From: Oncomelania hupensis
Taxonomy: Eukaryota; Mollusca; Gastropoda; Littorinimorpha; Pomatiopsidae
DNA length: 64,000 bases
NCBI GenBank assembly: GCA_036898135.1
Contig: CM072514.1
Span: 9,471,905 to 9,535,904, forward strand
Direction of reading: 5' to 3'
The notes under the pieces are model-generated. The model was given only the letters and a program-made list of their open reading frames with translations, did no database searches and was not told the DNA's origin. Positions 49,207 to 61,200 of the stretch are shown in pieces. Position numbers and translations under genes: made by a program. Every line of letters begins with the position of its first letter. Position 1 is the stretch's first letter.

Positions 49207-50696
49207 AAACAATTCCTCTGACCAGCAGAGAATACATAGCTCGTACGCATTTCAGATCCTTACAAATGCGTTTTAAAAAATATTCTTCCATCAAAAGTAA
49301 CATTGAGCAAATAAAAGAAATACGATTGCCACACACTCAAAACTAAAACCACAACTGTACTTCAAATGATACCGGAAACTACAGGAAAAATATGAGCAGT
49401 AATTAATGGTTGATCAGTACAAATGTTAAAAATATAGAAATAAAACCCTCAAAAATCCCATTGTTAAAGCTAAATACACAAGCTGCTACAAAAGATATGG
49501 CCAAGTATAAAAAGACATGAACCCAACAAAACGTTATTCATTTGGAACAATAATATATAAAACATCACAGATAGGCAAAGATTTTTAAACGTATTCAATT
49601 ATCGCTGAACTGAAGCTGCGTCAATATAAATATACCATGAATCTTGGCGGCTTTAAGATAAGGCAACAAATTAATATTTGGAGTTACAGGCCAACCGCCA
49701 AACGGGCACCACCTCTCTTGCTAAAAAGCACAAACAATAACAGGAACCTTCTATTCACACTCTTATTCATTAATTCTTTCCAACTAAAGTTTAAAACAAA
49801 AAAAACTTAATATCTTTCACACAGTTACACTTAGAAATACATTAGGTATCTTTCGGTAGCAAATGAATCTCTGTCAAAGTGATTTGGGACTACGTTTTCT
49901 TTCTGTTATAGCAACAGTTTATGCAATCATTAGTCTGCAAAGGTGAAAATTCACAAACTTCATCCAGCACACTAAATGTGATTTCGTAAAAATGGAACTT
50001 CCACAAAGTTAACTTGGTGGGTTTATTTTATTTATTACATCGCTTGTACGACACCCAAAATGATATGTATGATTTTTTTGTCCGGGACCTCACTCAACCA
50101 TTTTCACTTGAAAATGATCTCTCGTTTTGAGGCTTTGAATGTAGATTGAAGTAAGGTACTGGAAGCAGGTCAAGTCTGTCTGCTATGGCCAACCCCGAAG
50201 CATAAAAATATTCGGCTCAAGCTCTGTACGAAAATAAAAACATGACGAAGTAACTTCCACAATTTATGAAAGCTGCCATATAACTTTTTTTGTAGAAGCA
50301 TGTTTCTAACTTTTTTTTTTTAAATGTCAAAAATGTAAGTTGAAATTGTATAGAATATTCACTTACAAAAGATTTACATATATAACGTGTTACCCTTTCC
50401 TCTTCAATACAACGTAAAGTACATATCTTACTTTCATTTGTGGTGAAAATATGATTTAAAGCAAGTTTCACCAAAAATGTTTGTTCTGCTATATGCCTTT
50501 TGTCAGATCTTTTCAGTCTGTCAAATGCTGTTATATAGTTCTATCACAGAAAACACGATTCTATTGTGTCATAATACCGAACTGGAAGTCTTAGCAATGA
50601 TCATGTAATCCCTTAAGTTCTATAAATTGGTACATGCATGTTTGAGTTTTTTTAACATGCAGCTGTTCAATACACCAATCGAAACACATCTAGACA

Positions 50697-51530
50697 TTAC
50701 ATTACATTATTATTGCTTTAGGTCCAGCGGACTCTTCCGAGCCAAATCAAGACCGGACAACCCCCGATCCGCATAAAAGATCTGCTGAAACAACCCTAGT
50801 GGTAAAACCGAAAGCTCTCCACCAGCTAGTCACTTTACAATAAAGACATCCCACGCAGGGGACGGCTGAGGCTTCACCCCAACTTATCGAACCCCCGTTT
50901 ACAAAAACAAAATAGAATACAAACATCATTATAAATTATCAACAAAACACATTACATTACATTATTATTGCTTTAGGTCCAGCAGACTCTTCCGAGCCAA
51001 ATCAGGACCGGACAACCCCCGATCAGCATAAAAGATCTGCTGAAACAACCCTAGTGGTAAAACCGAAAGCTCTCCACCAGCCAGTCACTTTACAATAAAG
51101 ACATCCCACGCAGGGGACGGCTGAGGCTTCACCCCAAAACTTATCGAACCCCCGTTTACAAAAACAAAATAGAATAGAAACATCATTATAAATTATCAAC
51201 AAAACACATACATATTAAATGTATACATTGCTAAATAATAACATCATAGGAAGCCCTAGTGACCACCTGGCAGAAAACGTCCAATATTCCCAAGCTGATC
51301 CAACAGACCTCATATACAAACAAGGAGTCTTGTCCCGGAAGAGTTTTCAAGAAAAAGGTAGGAGACTGGTCTAGCAAAGAAGACGATAGTATAGCAGATT
51401 GATAGATAAGAGCAGGAATGAGAAAGAGCAAATGAGAAAGACAGCGACAGTGGGAATTTAAAGCACTAAATTTCCAGAAAGTGGGGATACTATTTATACT
51501 GAAACCCCCGGGACTCCAACGGGGGTAAAC
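50697..51530 (-). mobile_element. repeat family B insertion, 3' part tandemly duplicated, 13-bp target duplication
   Basis: AAACACATCTAGA (50,685 region) and AAACACGTCTAGA (51,527 region) flank it. The (TAATG)n tail plus ~245 bp of 3' sequence occurs twice head-to-tail (50,700 and 50,948). The 5' end is the hairpin CCCCCG...CGGGGG. In the 3' UTR of the DD3-3-like gene. Confidence 0.75.
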
Positions 51531-52184
51531 ACGTCTAGAGTTTCACCCAAAAAATATTTAATAAAGTACAAAATGGGTTGCTACCCTTTCAATGATGGCA
51601 TGTGGAAATTGTATATGTGTGTCAACGAATTATTGGCTGACAAACAAATAGGTAATTTCATCAGGATAATGTAGCAAGGTCTATACATTTTCACCAAGTT
51701 ATATAATAATAATTATTTTTTAGAAAACAAATTAATATGTGTGACCCTGTATAATTCAATTTGGGTGAAAATACAAAACATATAATAGATTATAAAAATA
51801 ATAAAAATACCACACATATAATAGCTCAATCAAGACATAACAAATAAAATTTTAAAAAAAGCTGGCTTGCATTTTGGTACTGTATGGTGAAGAAATCTGA
51901 AGTGATTGATGAAATTAGTTTGTATTCAAAATATAAAGTGACATTCTGTGGAGAAACACGAATATATAGGTTGTGAGTAATACCATTTACTTTGCAAGCA
52001 CCTTTTCTCTAAATTTACATCAACGCAGAACATTTTTTCCAACGGCAAACAAAAGTAACATTGTCAGGCCTCAAAAAGCTTAGCACCACAATCTTCCCCC
52101 TCCACCTACAACAAAAACAACAATACACCCTGATAGTACTAGTCCTATTTTTCCCTTGTTCTGGGTGCAGTTTTTGTTACATGA

Positions 52185-52235
52185 TTACTGCTTTAGGTCC
52201 AGCGGACTCTTCCGAGCCAAATCAGGACCAGAGTT
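52185..52235 (-). repeat. repeat family B 3' end fragment
   Basis: TACTGCTTTAGGTCCAGCGG and ACTCTTCCGAGCCAAATCAG only. Confidence 0.65.
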
Positions 52236-52591
52236 TTTGTTGAGAAGGTAACACAAATTTCACCCGCATGGGCGATGAATAAACCCCCCTAAACCCAATC
52301 CTTAACATTCACTGAGCTCCCACGGTAACCTACACTAGTGAAGAGCGCAAATACAAAGTGCCCAGACCTGGCACACGCACAGGACTACAACTAACTACGC
52401 CATTCTTTTAGCCCAAAACATGTTCTAATGGCAATCTTATAAGTTTTAGCAAAAAAATGTCTGTTTTGCTTGATACATTTACAATCTGCTTTTTCTGTCT
52501 TCATTTCTTTTTAAGTATTCATTTCTTTGTAACGCAGACTTCATTTTTTACAAGAAAAAAAAATAGTGTTCATTGTGCACGCTATTTTGGT

Positions 52592-52802
52592 TCATTTACA
52601 AACAATCTGCCCCTTCTGGCTTCTGTTGGTAAAGTTATTATTCCTGGTGCACATGTAGTGGTAGGTTCCCTTGGCGAATCTGAGCACGACCCCTTCGTAG
52701 GATGCTGGTGCGTTGTTGAGCTGAGCCTGAAGCTTGCTGATGCCTGATTTGTCCACAGCGAAGTTCGCAACATTGCCACTACACTCTGTCATTTTGACGC
52801 AT
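52592..52802 (-). CDS. DD3-3: DD3-3-like gene, terminal coding exon (stop TGA)
   Basis: Acceptor TGTTGATTTGCAG. Encodes [40 protein letters not shown] and [20 protein letters not shown] ending VCK. The two cysteines near the exon start and one in YMCTR probably form disulphides in the secreted protein. Confidence 0.92.
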
Positions 52803-55800
52803 CTGCAAATCAACATTGTATTTGTTAATACAGTGGAGCCTCCGGTATCCGTCTCTCTTGTATACGACTCCCTCGGTTATGTGACCTGAAAACTTCTGAC
52901 AGACTCACTTCCAATAACAAATGACCTCTGGTATGCGACAACCTCATTTATGCGACCAGCGACAGTGTCTTAAGCCCTTTATACGACTGTCTTAGGCAAT
53001 TTAAAAGAAATATCAGTTAATTTATTGACTGAACCTTTCGTTTGTTCTCTCATGTTAGTGTACGCCTGCCGTTGTCTGCTATTTCCGGTTCGCAAGTAAG
53101 GGACATTACCCGCCTACACTGGCTTGTCAAAATGGCATCGCGCAAGAGGCAAGTTTTGAGTTTGGCAGAGAGAATGAAAGGGACTGAAATTGCTAGAAGT
53201 TTAGACGTTGGGAAGACCCAAATTCCGCTTATCATAAAGGATAAAAAATTATGACTACATACCCCTCCGACCCTGACCCCTCCCCTCCTTCCCCCCCCCC
53301 CGCCCCCCTCCTTATTTCCGGTATAAGACCACCTCTATTATAAGACAGTTTCTTCTCAGATTTTGGACGGTCTTATACCGGATGTTCTACTGTAAATAAC
53401 AATAATAATTAATAGGCGCCTACCCTTCGGATCTAAGCGCACTGGTTCGGTAGGTTTGGGGGATGAGACAAAAAAAAATAAAGAAAGAAAGAAAGAAAGA
53501 ATCTTACACACACATGTATACATTGACACCACCTACTTGTGCTGACTAATGGTAATACTGCTGAAAGAGGTAAGTTTTGAGCTTTGATCTAAAAAGATGT
53601 GAGAGATGAACAATGCCTGATGTGAAACGGAAGAGAGTTCCAGAACTGTGGCACATCCATAGACGGAAACAGATTTAAAAACCATGAAGCTTGCATTTAC
53701 TGCGACCCTGACGGAGAAGCCAAGAAGAACACAGAGATAGGGAAAGTGTGTAGAGAGAGACCGTTTCTGTAAGATAGACAGGGTCTGATCCATTGATCTG
53801 TAGACTTGTTTACTCTGTAAACAACTGTACATTATAAAAAGAGCTTGATGATTATGATGATATAGACTTGTAAGGCGCACAAATCCATACTGGCAGCATC
53901 CTACAAAAGAGGTAAAATACACACAAATAAAAAGTCAGGTGCACATACAAAAAACACCACACATTACTTTAACTCATTCGTTTTCATGCACTGAAAAATC
54001 CAAACTGCGTAGCCTAGCCATAATTGAACATGTCCTTATTTGGTTTTAATCCCCAAACAGCTGCCTTCAAAGTTTTTAACTCATTTATCGATCGAGACCG
54101 AAAAAGAGGTGGGAGGACAACATTCGAGAATGGGCTGGTTTGACACTGAGCGAAGCCATGAGGGTTGCTGAGGACAAAAAAAGCTGGAGTACGCTGGTTA
54201 AACAATCATCTGTGCTGCCCCTACAACCTCTGAGTTACGGGATAGGATAGGATCGATTTCCGGTAATGTGCAGTAAGTGCAAAGCTGGTTATGAACTACG
54301 ATAGTAATGATTCTAATGATCCTGATGAATCATTCCAGAAAAACACCTCCAAATATTATTGAAAGCTTTTCCCGTAGTTCCAAAGTTATAGAGTTTGTGT
54401 GTGTGCAGTACCTGTGAATCCTAGGAAAAGTTCTCTGCACAGCTGGGCCAGAGATGAAGTGGCTCAGGCCTTTGCATAGCTGGGATAGAGCGAGTTAAAA
54501 GACTGAGATGCATTATGAAAACGGAACAAGAGCAGGAACAATTAAAACTCAGGTCATGTAAGGTTGTGAGAAAATGCTAAAAAAGTCAATCGGGATGTAG
54601 TTTTCTCTCCTGTTCAATAACTAAGCAAAAATTTTTTAATTTTAAAACAGAAACGGTGCAATGCTTACTTGTAGTAGCCAGCAGTTGCCAGGTCGACAGC
54701 CAAATCCTTGGGCTTAACGCCTGTTTCTCCATGGTAGATCCACTTGACCTGGGCGTTGGTCCACATCGTGCTGTTCTCAAATGGCAAAGGGAAGTTATCA
54801 TTGGCGTCCCGGATTTGAACAACATTGCTCCTGTCTGAGCCTGTAGAAAAGCAGAAATTTTTTTATTTTTTTATTTTAAAGACATCAATAAAACTCCTTA
54901 GTTAATTCTTGATTTACTACTGAAAGAGACTGGTCCTGCATGCAATGAGATGAAAATATCTGACGAAAGTAGCACTGTGTCTTACACTTATTCATAAGCC
55001 TTCACAGAATTAAATCTAATCGAGATTCAAGGATGCTTTATGATCTCAAACAGAACTAGAAGGGCAAAGCCCATATGCTCACATGTTCCTTATAGAACTA
55101 GCAATATTTAACATAAAAATGAGTACCAAAAAAAAAACAATGAAATGGTGGCATTAAAATGCAAAGTAATACTGACTTTGATATTTCTATGGTCTTGACC
55201 TTGAGATGACATTGACATCCAGCTCCAAATACACCCATGTACAACAGTACATCAAAAGTTGTATTATGCCCCCCAAAAAACTGTGACCTTGGAATGATTT
55301 GACCTTCGGTGACCTTGAACTTAGGATGACCTTGACCCTCACATGACCTCTAATGCTTTTTTCATCAAATAACCCAATGTTGTTGCCTACTATGGGTTAA
55401 ATAAACAGCCATTTCACTGTTCCATGACCTATTTCTTGTATATTTTTGTAAGGCTTAAAACGACCTTCAAGATCAGTTCCAAAACAGAACATATGAAAGA
55501 TCAATCTATCATCTCCAAATACAAGTGTGGACTTTATCTCTCACAGTTTAGGGTCAAGGGCACTTCAAAGTACCTAAACAAACCGAGTTTGGACAGCTCC
55601 AGTGACCCTGACCTTGAAGTAAAATTGACCAAATGCTCAAAGTGTGTGTGTCTCATTGATATCTATCATGCATCAAAGAATCATAAGTTCAATATTAATA
55701 ACTTAAAAGAAAAATTTAAATTTTTGTCACTGATCATTTTCGAGTTCTCATAGGTATACACCATCTTATTAAGTTTGGTTGTGATTAGTTGAAAATAATA

Positions 55801-58244
55801 CTCAACAGGTTGAAACCCCAAGCTGAACAAATCATAGCTGAAGAACAAGCAGGATTCAGGGCAGGGCGAAGTACCACTGAACAGATTTTCAACCTCAGAA
55901 TAATCTGCAAGAAATACCTACGACACCAACAATATCTATATCATGTGTTTGTAGACTTCAAGAAAGCGTTTGACCGAGTCTGGCATGCAGCTCTGTGGGC
56001 AACCATGAGAGTGTACAACATCAGCCCTAAAATTATTGAAGTCATTAAAAGCCTGTATGACAAGGCTACCAGTGCAGTCCTCCACAACAGCACCATTGGG
56101 AACTGGTTCAGAACAACAATCAGTGTGCGTCAAGAATGCCTACTCTCTCCAACACTCTTCAAAATCTTGCTAGAGCGTATCATGTCAGATGCCCTTGCAG
56201 ATCACAAAGGCACAGTCAGCATAGGGGTAGAGCAATCTCCAACCTACGTTTTGCTGATGACATTGATGGATTGGCTGGAGAGGAACAAGAACTTGAACAG
56301 TTGAGGCTTCACACCACCTCCAGAGCCTACAGATTGGAAATAAGTGCAGAGAAGACCAAAATGATGACCAACAACACCATAGGCATCAACACGGACATCA
56401 AAGTCCAACTCCAAGGCCAACCCCTAAACACAGTGCATAGCTTCAAATATTTAGAAGCCATTGTATCAGACAATGCAGAGCTTATTCTAGGATTTTGAAG
56501 AAGTGGGGGCAGGCCCCCCTTCCTTGAAAAAAAGGGGGGGGGATTAGGCCCCCCTCTGACCAAAACAGTGGGGGCGTCTTCTTGGCATACATAGGGTGTA
56601 CACACAAACAAATATCCATATCTGTTTTCTCCCGTGATGTTCCCGGATAAACTGTGAAACAGTCAAATGTCGCATTCTCTCCAAACAGTAAGTACACACA
56701 AATCGCTGACAAAATATATCACAAACTGGTATCTGTAACTTTGCTTTCACAACTGTTGTATAAAAGCTCTGCTAGTTTAGAAGATCAGTCATGGGAAAAC
56801 AGTGTGACTGTTTTCTTCACAGTTCCTCCACTGAATTCGAAGTCGAAAAGCGTGCGCTTTTTTGAAGCCATTCTGATTCTGATTGTAAACCAGTTCCAAC
56901 CAGTCAGGTTCATCGATGCCACACTCAGAAGAAAGGTGATTGGTCAAAAAGAATAGCATCGGCCAATGAAAATTTGAGACACATATCATATACAAAAGAG
57001 CAACTTCCGTTTAACTCCAGTTTCCGCTACGCACTAGCAGACGACAGAAACGTCACAGTAAAGCCCGCTTCGATCAAGACATGTAGCGGGATATTTCCAA
57101 TCTCAGCGGCATCGCGAACGCGCTCATCGAATTTCTTTGCGGGAAAAAAACTTTTTGTGCGTGATCCCGTGCATCCCGCGCCCTAGAATAAGCTCTGCAA
57201 TGGGTCCTGACAGGAAGTCCTCTTTAGGATTGCACAAGCTGCTGCCCTAATAAGGTTGAAGCCCATTTGGAAAGACAGGCCCATCAGTCTACATTCCAAG
57301 GTAAGGCTGCTGCGCTCCCTTGTCATCTCCATCTTCCTATATACTTGCAAAACATGGACCCTCACAGCAGATCTACAACGAAGAATACAAAGCATGGAGA
57401 TGAGGTGCTACAGAAGACTTCTGGGCATTTCCTATACCCAGAACATCACCAATGACGAAGTCCGACAGACTTTCACACAAACCATTGGACAACATGATGA
57501 CATTCTCACAGTGGTGAAGAAACGGAAACTCCGATGGTATAGCCATGTCACCAGAGCAAGGCACAGTGCAAGGAGGCAGAAGAAGAGGGAGATAGAAAAA
57601 GAGGTGGGAGGTCAACATTCGAGAATGGACTGGCTTGACACTGAGCGAAGCCATGAGGGTTACTGAGGACAGAGAAAGATGGAGTACGCTGGTTAAACGA
57701 TCATCTGTGGTGCCCCAACAACCTTCGAGTTACGGGATAAGATAGGATAGGACATAGACACACTGATATGCATGCGGGTCAAAAATCAAGCCATGGGCAC
57801 ACTGATGCCCAGGTGGGAATCTATTGGTAGGCAGTGTCCATTTAGTAACTCTCCGTCTTAGCAGTTTGATTGTTTTGGTGGTTCAGTGTTGTTTCTGGTT
57901 GATTTAGGTCAGCACTGTGCAGGCCTAATTGGACGCCCCAAATATAAATCGTTGTTTGTATGTAATATTATCCCTATGTATGTACGTAATATATGTATGT
58001 AATATTATACCTATATAATAAACAACTGGGAAGCGGCGCTCAAATGCTAATGTTCTGTAATATAATTGATTCGAACCAATAGAGATGAGGCGATTTGATA
58101 ATATTATCCACCAATCAGACATGCAATAATGACTTTAAAGCTGTTCAACAGTGCCTTTAGTAAACAAATGAACTTGTCTGTAAAATACGCTGCTGCCTTC
58201 GATGGTAACGCGCTAACAGTTGCCACTGACACATTGGTAGATGA

Positions 58245-58294
<50 letters not shown>

Positions 58295-61200
58295 AGTCAT
58301 CTGCAACATCTTCACTTCAATCATGGAGTCTCCGTGCCAGTCTGTGGGATAAAAAAAAGCATGCTGCAATATGATGATGATGATGATGATGATGAAGATG
58401 ATCTGTTGTTTAAAGTCCTTCGATGTGTTAGACCTATATAGGACTGATCTTGTATTATTACAGAAAGGTGCAGACAAGGGGGACCTAGAACAAAACACAT
58501 AATATTACATTTTGCTAAAAAGTATAACACCAAGACATATGTATATACACAGCACACCGACTCAACCAAAGCTTTTAGGTTTTGAGGTTAGTTCAGGCAG
58601 GCTAGCTATAAATAGCTTCGCCGATAGCTTCGCCAGTGCTCCTTTCCTTTCCTTTCACTGGAAGGGAGGGTGTAGGCAAGCTATAAAAAGCGCGCAGCCA
58701 GCAAAATGTGGGAGAACCTAAGAGTGCTGCTCACATATGCAATGAGCTGGTGTGACAGTGAAACAGTCACGCGCATATATGTATTCAAATTAAAAAATCA
58801 AATGTACAACTAAAACGCGACACGGAACGAAATCATTCAAACACAGATATTAAAACATAGTAAAACTTTGTACAGTGAATTTTGTACAATCAGGGATGGG
58901 GCTGGGGGGGTGGGGGACCGGGACAGAACGCCCACGGAGGAGAGGGAGACAGCAATTTCTTCTCCGGGTACGAACCTCACAACGCAGACCCTCCCAACAC
59001 CAGCCCCCCTAATTAGGAAATAAAATGGGGGCACGCAGTGGTGCGGACTGGCAAGCAAGAGTGCCAGGGTTCGAATCCAGCGGGCGAAAAACAAAATGGC
59101 CCTATTTCTTCGTCCATCTTAATATTTCCATTGTTGGGACGGTTCGATGATGAATGAATTAATTAATTAAGTTCCCAGTCCCCTAATTCCTTGGATGGTT
59201 ATCCCCGTCTTCGTTACTAATAGGCTGATGGTCTCTGTGGACATTAAGAACACAAAACAAAAAACAAAAAAAAAGCCCCGGTGCGACACGGCACCGGGTC
59301 ACTGTGCACCAGGTGCGCAGCAACCCTGGACGCAGACTAGCTAAAACTAAACATGGAATTAAAAGATTAAGATAAAAAATGACCTAATTATAATACAATT
59401 ACAGGGAAGGAAAGGGGGGAACCAGCGGGCCGGCCGGGATAGGACTTCGCCGGGTGGGGATAGCCCCCACCCGGACTAGCAGTTCACCAGTTCACAACAC
59501 AGCCGGCACCAACAGGTCCCCCTTCTCAGGGGCGTCGCACCAGGTGCGGCACCTTACATACATACATACATACATACACGTTATTATATGTCAAATGAAA
59601 TATGTGCACTCCATGCCCAGTTGGACGCCCCGGCAGGGGGCGTCTTATTAGGCCTCTATGTCAGACCCAACTGGACGCCGGCGTCCAAATAGGCAGGGGA
59701 GTCCAATTAGGTCTGCACACAGCACTCCTCTTCCCTGGGATGGCTTTTTCCCCTGCCTGCTCTATCGTCAACGAAGGGTGTAGCCGTTAACATCTAAATG
59801 TTGATTCATTCATGAAGACATATTTTGCTGACCAGTACTGAACAAACATAACAAGAACCCTACAAATGACATGAAAAAATGGCAAAGTTGAAGTTTAATT
59901 AAACGATGAATTTCACGCCACCCATGCATGCACCCAACCACAAACACACACACACCAACAAACCAACACCCATCCACAAACACACACACCAACAAACCAG
60001 CACCCATCAACAAACACACACACCTTCACCCACAAACACGCACCCACTAAACCCACAACAATGCACCCACCTTCTTTGCCTTCTCCAGCAGCTCCAGTCT
60101 GTCCATCACTGTTGCCGTTGTTGTTGTGCGTATTGGAACCTGTCAACCCCCAAACAAAATACCCTTCATTGGTTTCTCTCAATGCCCGCTTCTTTAATGT
60201 TCATAACCCTACTTTCTGGGCGCCATGAGCATGCAAACAGCATGGGATACCTGCACTTTGCAAAATGACCCTCAGATATCAATAACTGTGCAGCAGTATT
60301 TTAACCCTCACGCTGGTATGATTACTTAAACATTCACTAAGGAAAGAAACAGTTCTTTGTTCACGTATTTGAGAACATTGTGTAACAGTCTTCAAAAGGT
60401 TACAATCCCTGTTCAGGTTTGTCTTTGTCAAACATGGAGATGAACAGGAAGCTATTTGTTGCAGATACGGTAAAAGGGAAATAACTGCGATCCATATAAA
60501 CCTGATGAATTGTATAGAGCGACCTTTGTCTTGACAACCACCTTCAGGGTTAACAATTCAAATAACAACATAACAATGCAACATCCACTAGAAGGGCAAA
60601 GCCCATATGACTCACATGTTCTTGATGGAATTTGCAATATTTAACATGAAAATGAGTGCCCAGAAAGAAAAAAAAATGAAATAGTGGCATTAAAGTGCAA
60701 AGTAATACCGACTTTCTTCTTTTTATGCTCTTGACCTTGAGATGGCATTAACCTCTGGTTCCAAAAACTCATGTACTATCAAATAAAATACAGAAAACGT
60801 TGTATTATGCCCCAAAAAGTGACCTTGGGATGATCTTGACCTTCAGTGACCTTGAGATGACCTGGATCTCTCATGCATGTCTGATCAAATAATCCAATGT
60901 TGTGGCATACTATGGATTAAGTAAACAGTCATTCCACTGTACGATGACCTATTTTTTGTGTGTTTTTGCAATGCCTAAAATGACTTTGACCTTCAAGATC
61001 AATACAAAAATGGAACTTACATGAAATGTCAATCTATCATCTCTAAATACAACATGTTTGGACTTAATATCTCTCATAGTTTATGGTCAATGTTATTTTA
61101 AAGTACCTATACAAACCGACTTTGGACAGCTCCAGTGACCTTGACCTTAGAGTGAGGTTGACCAAATTTGCATAGAATGTGTGTCTCATTGATATCTATC

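Larger units (their letters stand above)
49200..52591 (-). other. probable long 3' UTR of the DD3-3-like gene
   Basis: No coding signal. AT-rich sequence continues from the stop codon to the minus-strand AATAAA at 49,201. It contains one repeat insertion (50,697-51,530) and a fragment of the same family at 52,185-52,235. UTR status is inferred from the position of the hexamer. Confidence 0.4.
57918..59717. mobile_element. TIR element of ~1.8 kb with nested repeats
   Basis: TGCAGGCCTAATTGGACGCC CC (left) and GGGGAGTCCAATTAGGTCTG CA (right) are 22-bp inverted repeats with two differences. CAACTGGACGCC/GGCGTCC motifs recur at 59,618-59,690. Inside are family T (58,550-58,740) and a SINE-like head (59,030). 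No transposase or clear target duplication. Confidence 0.55.
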
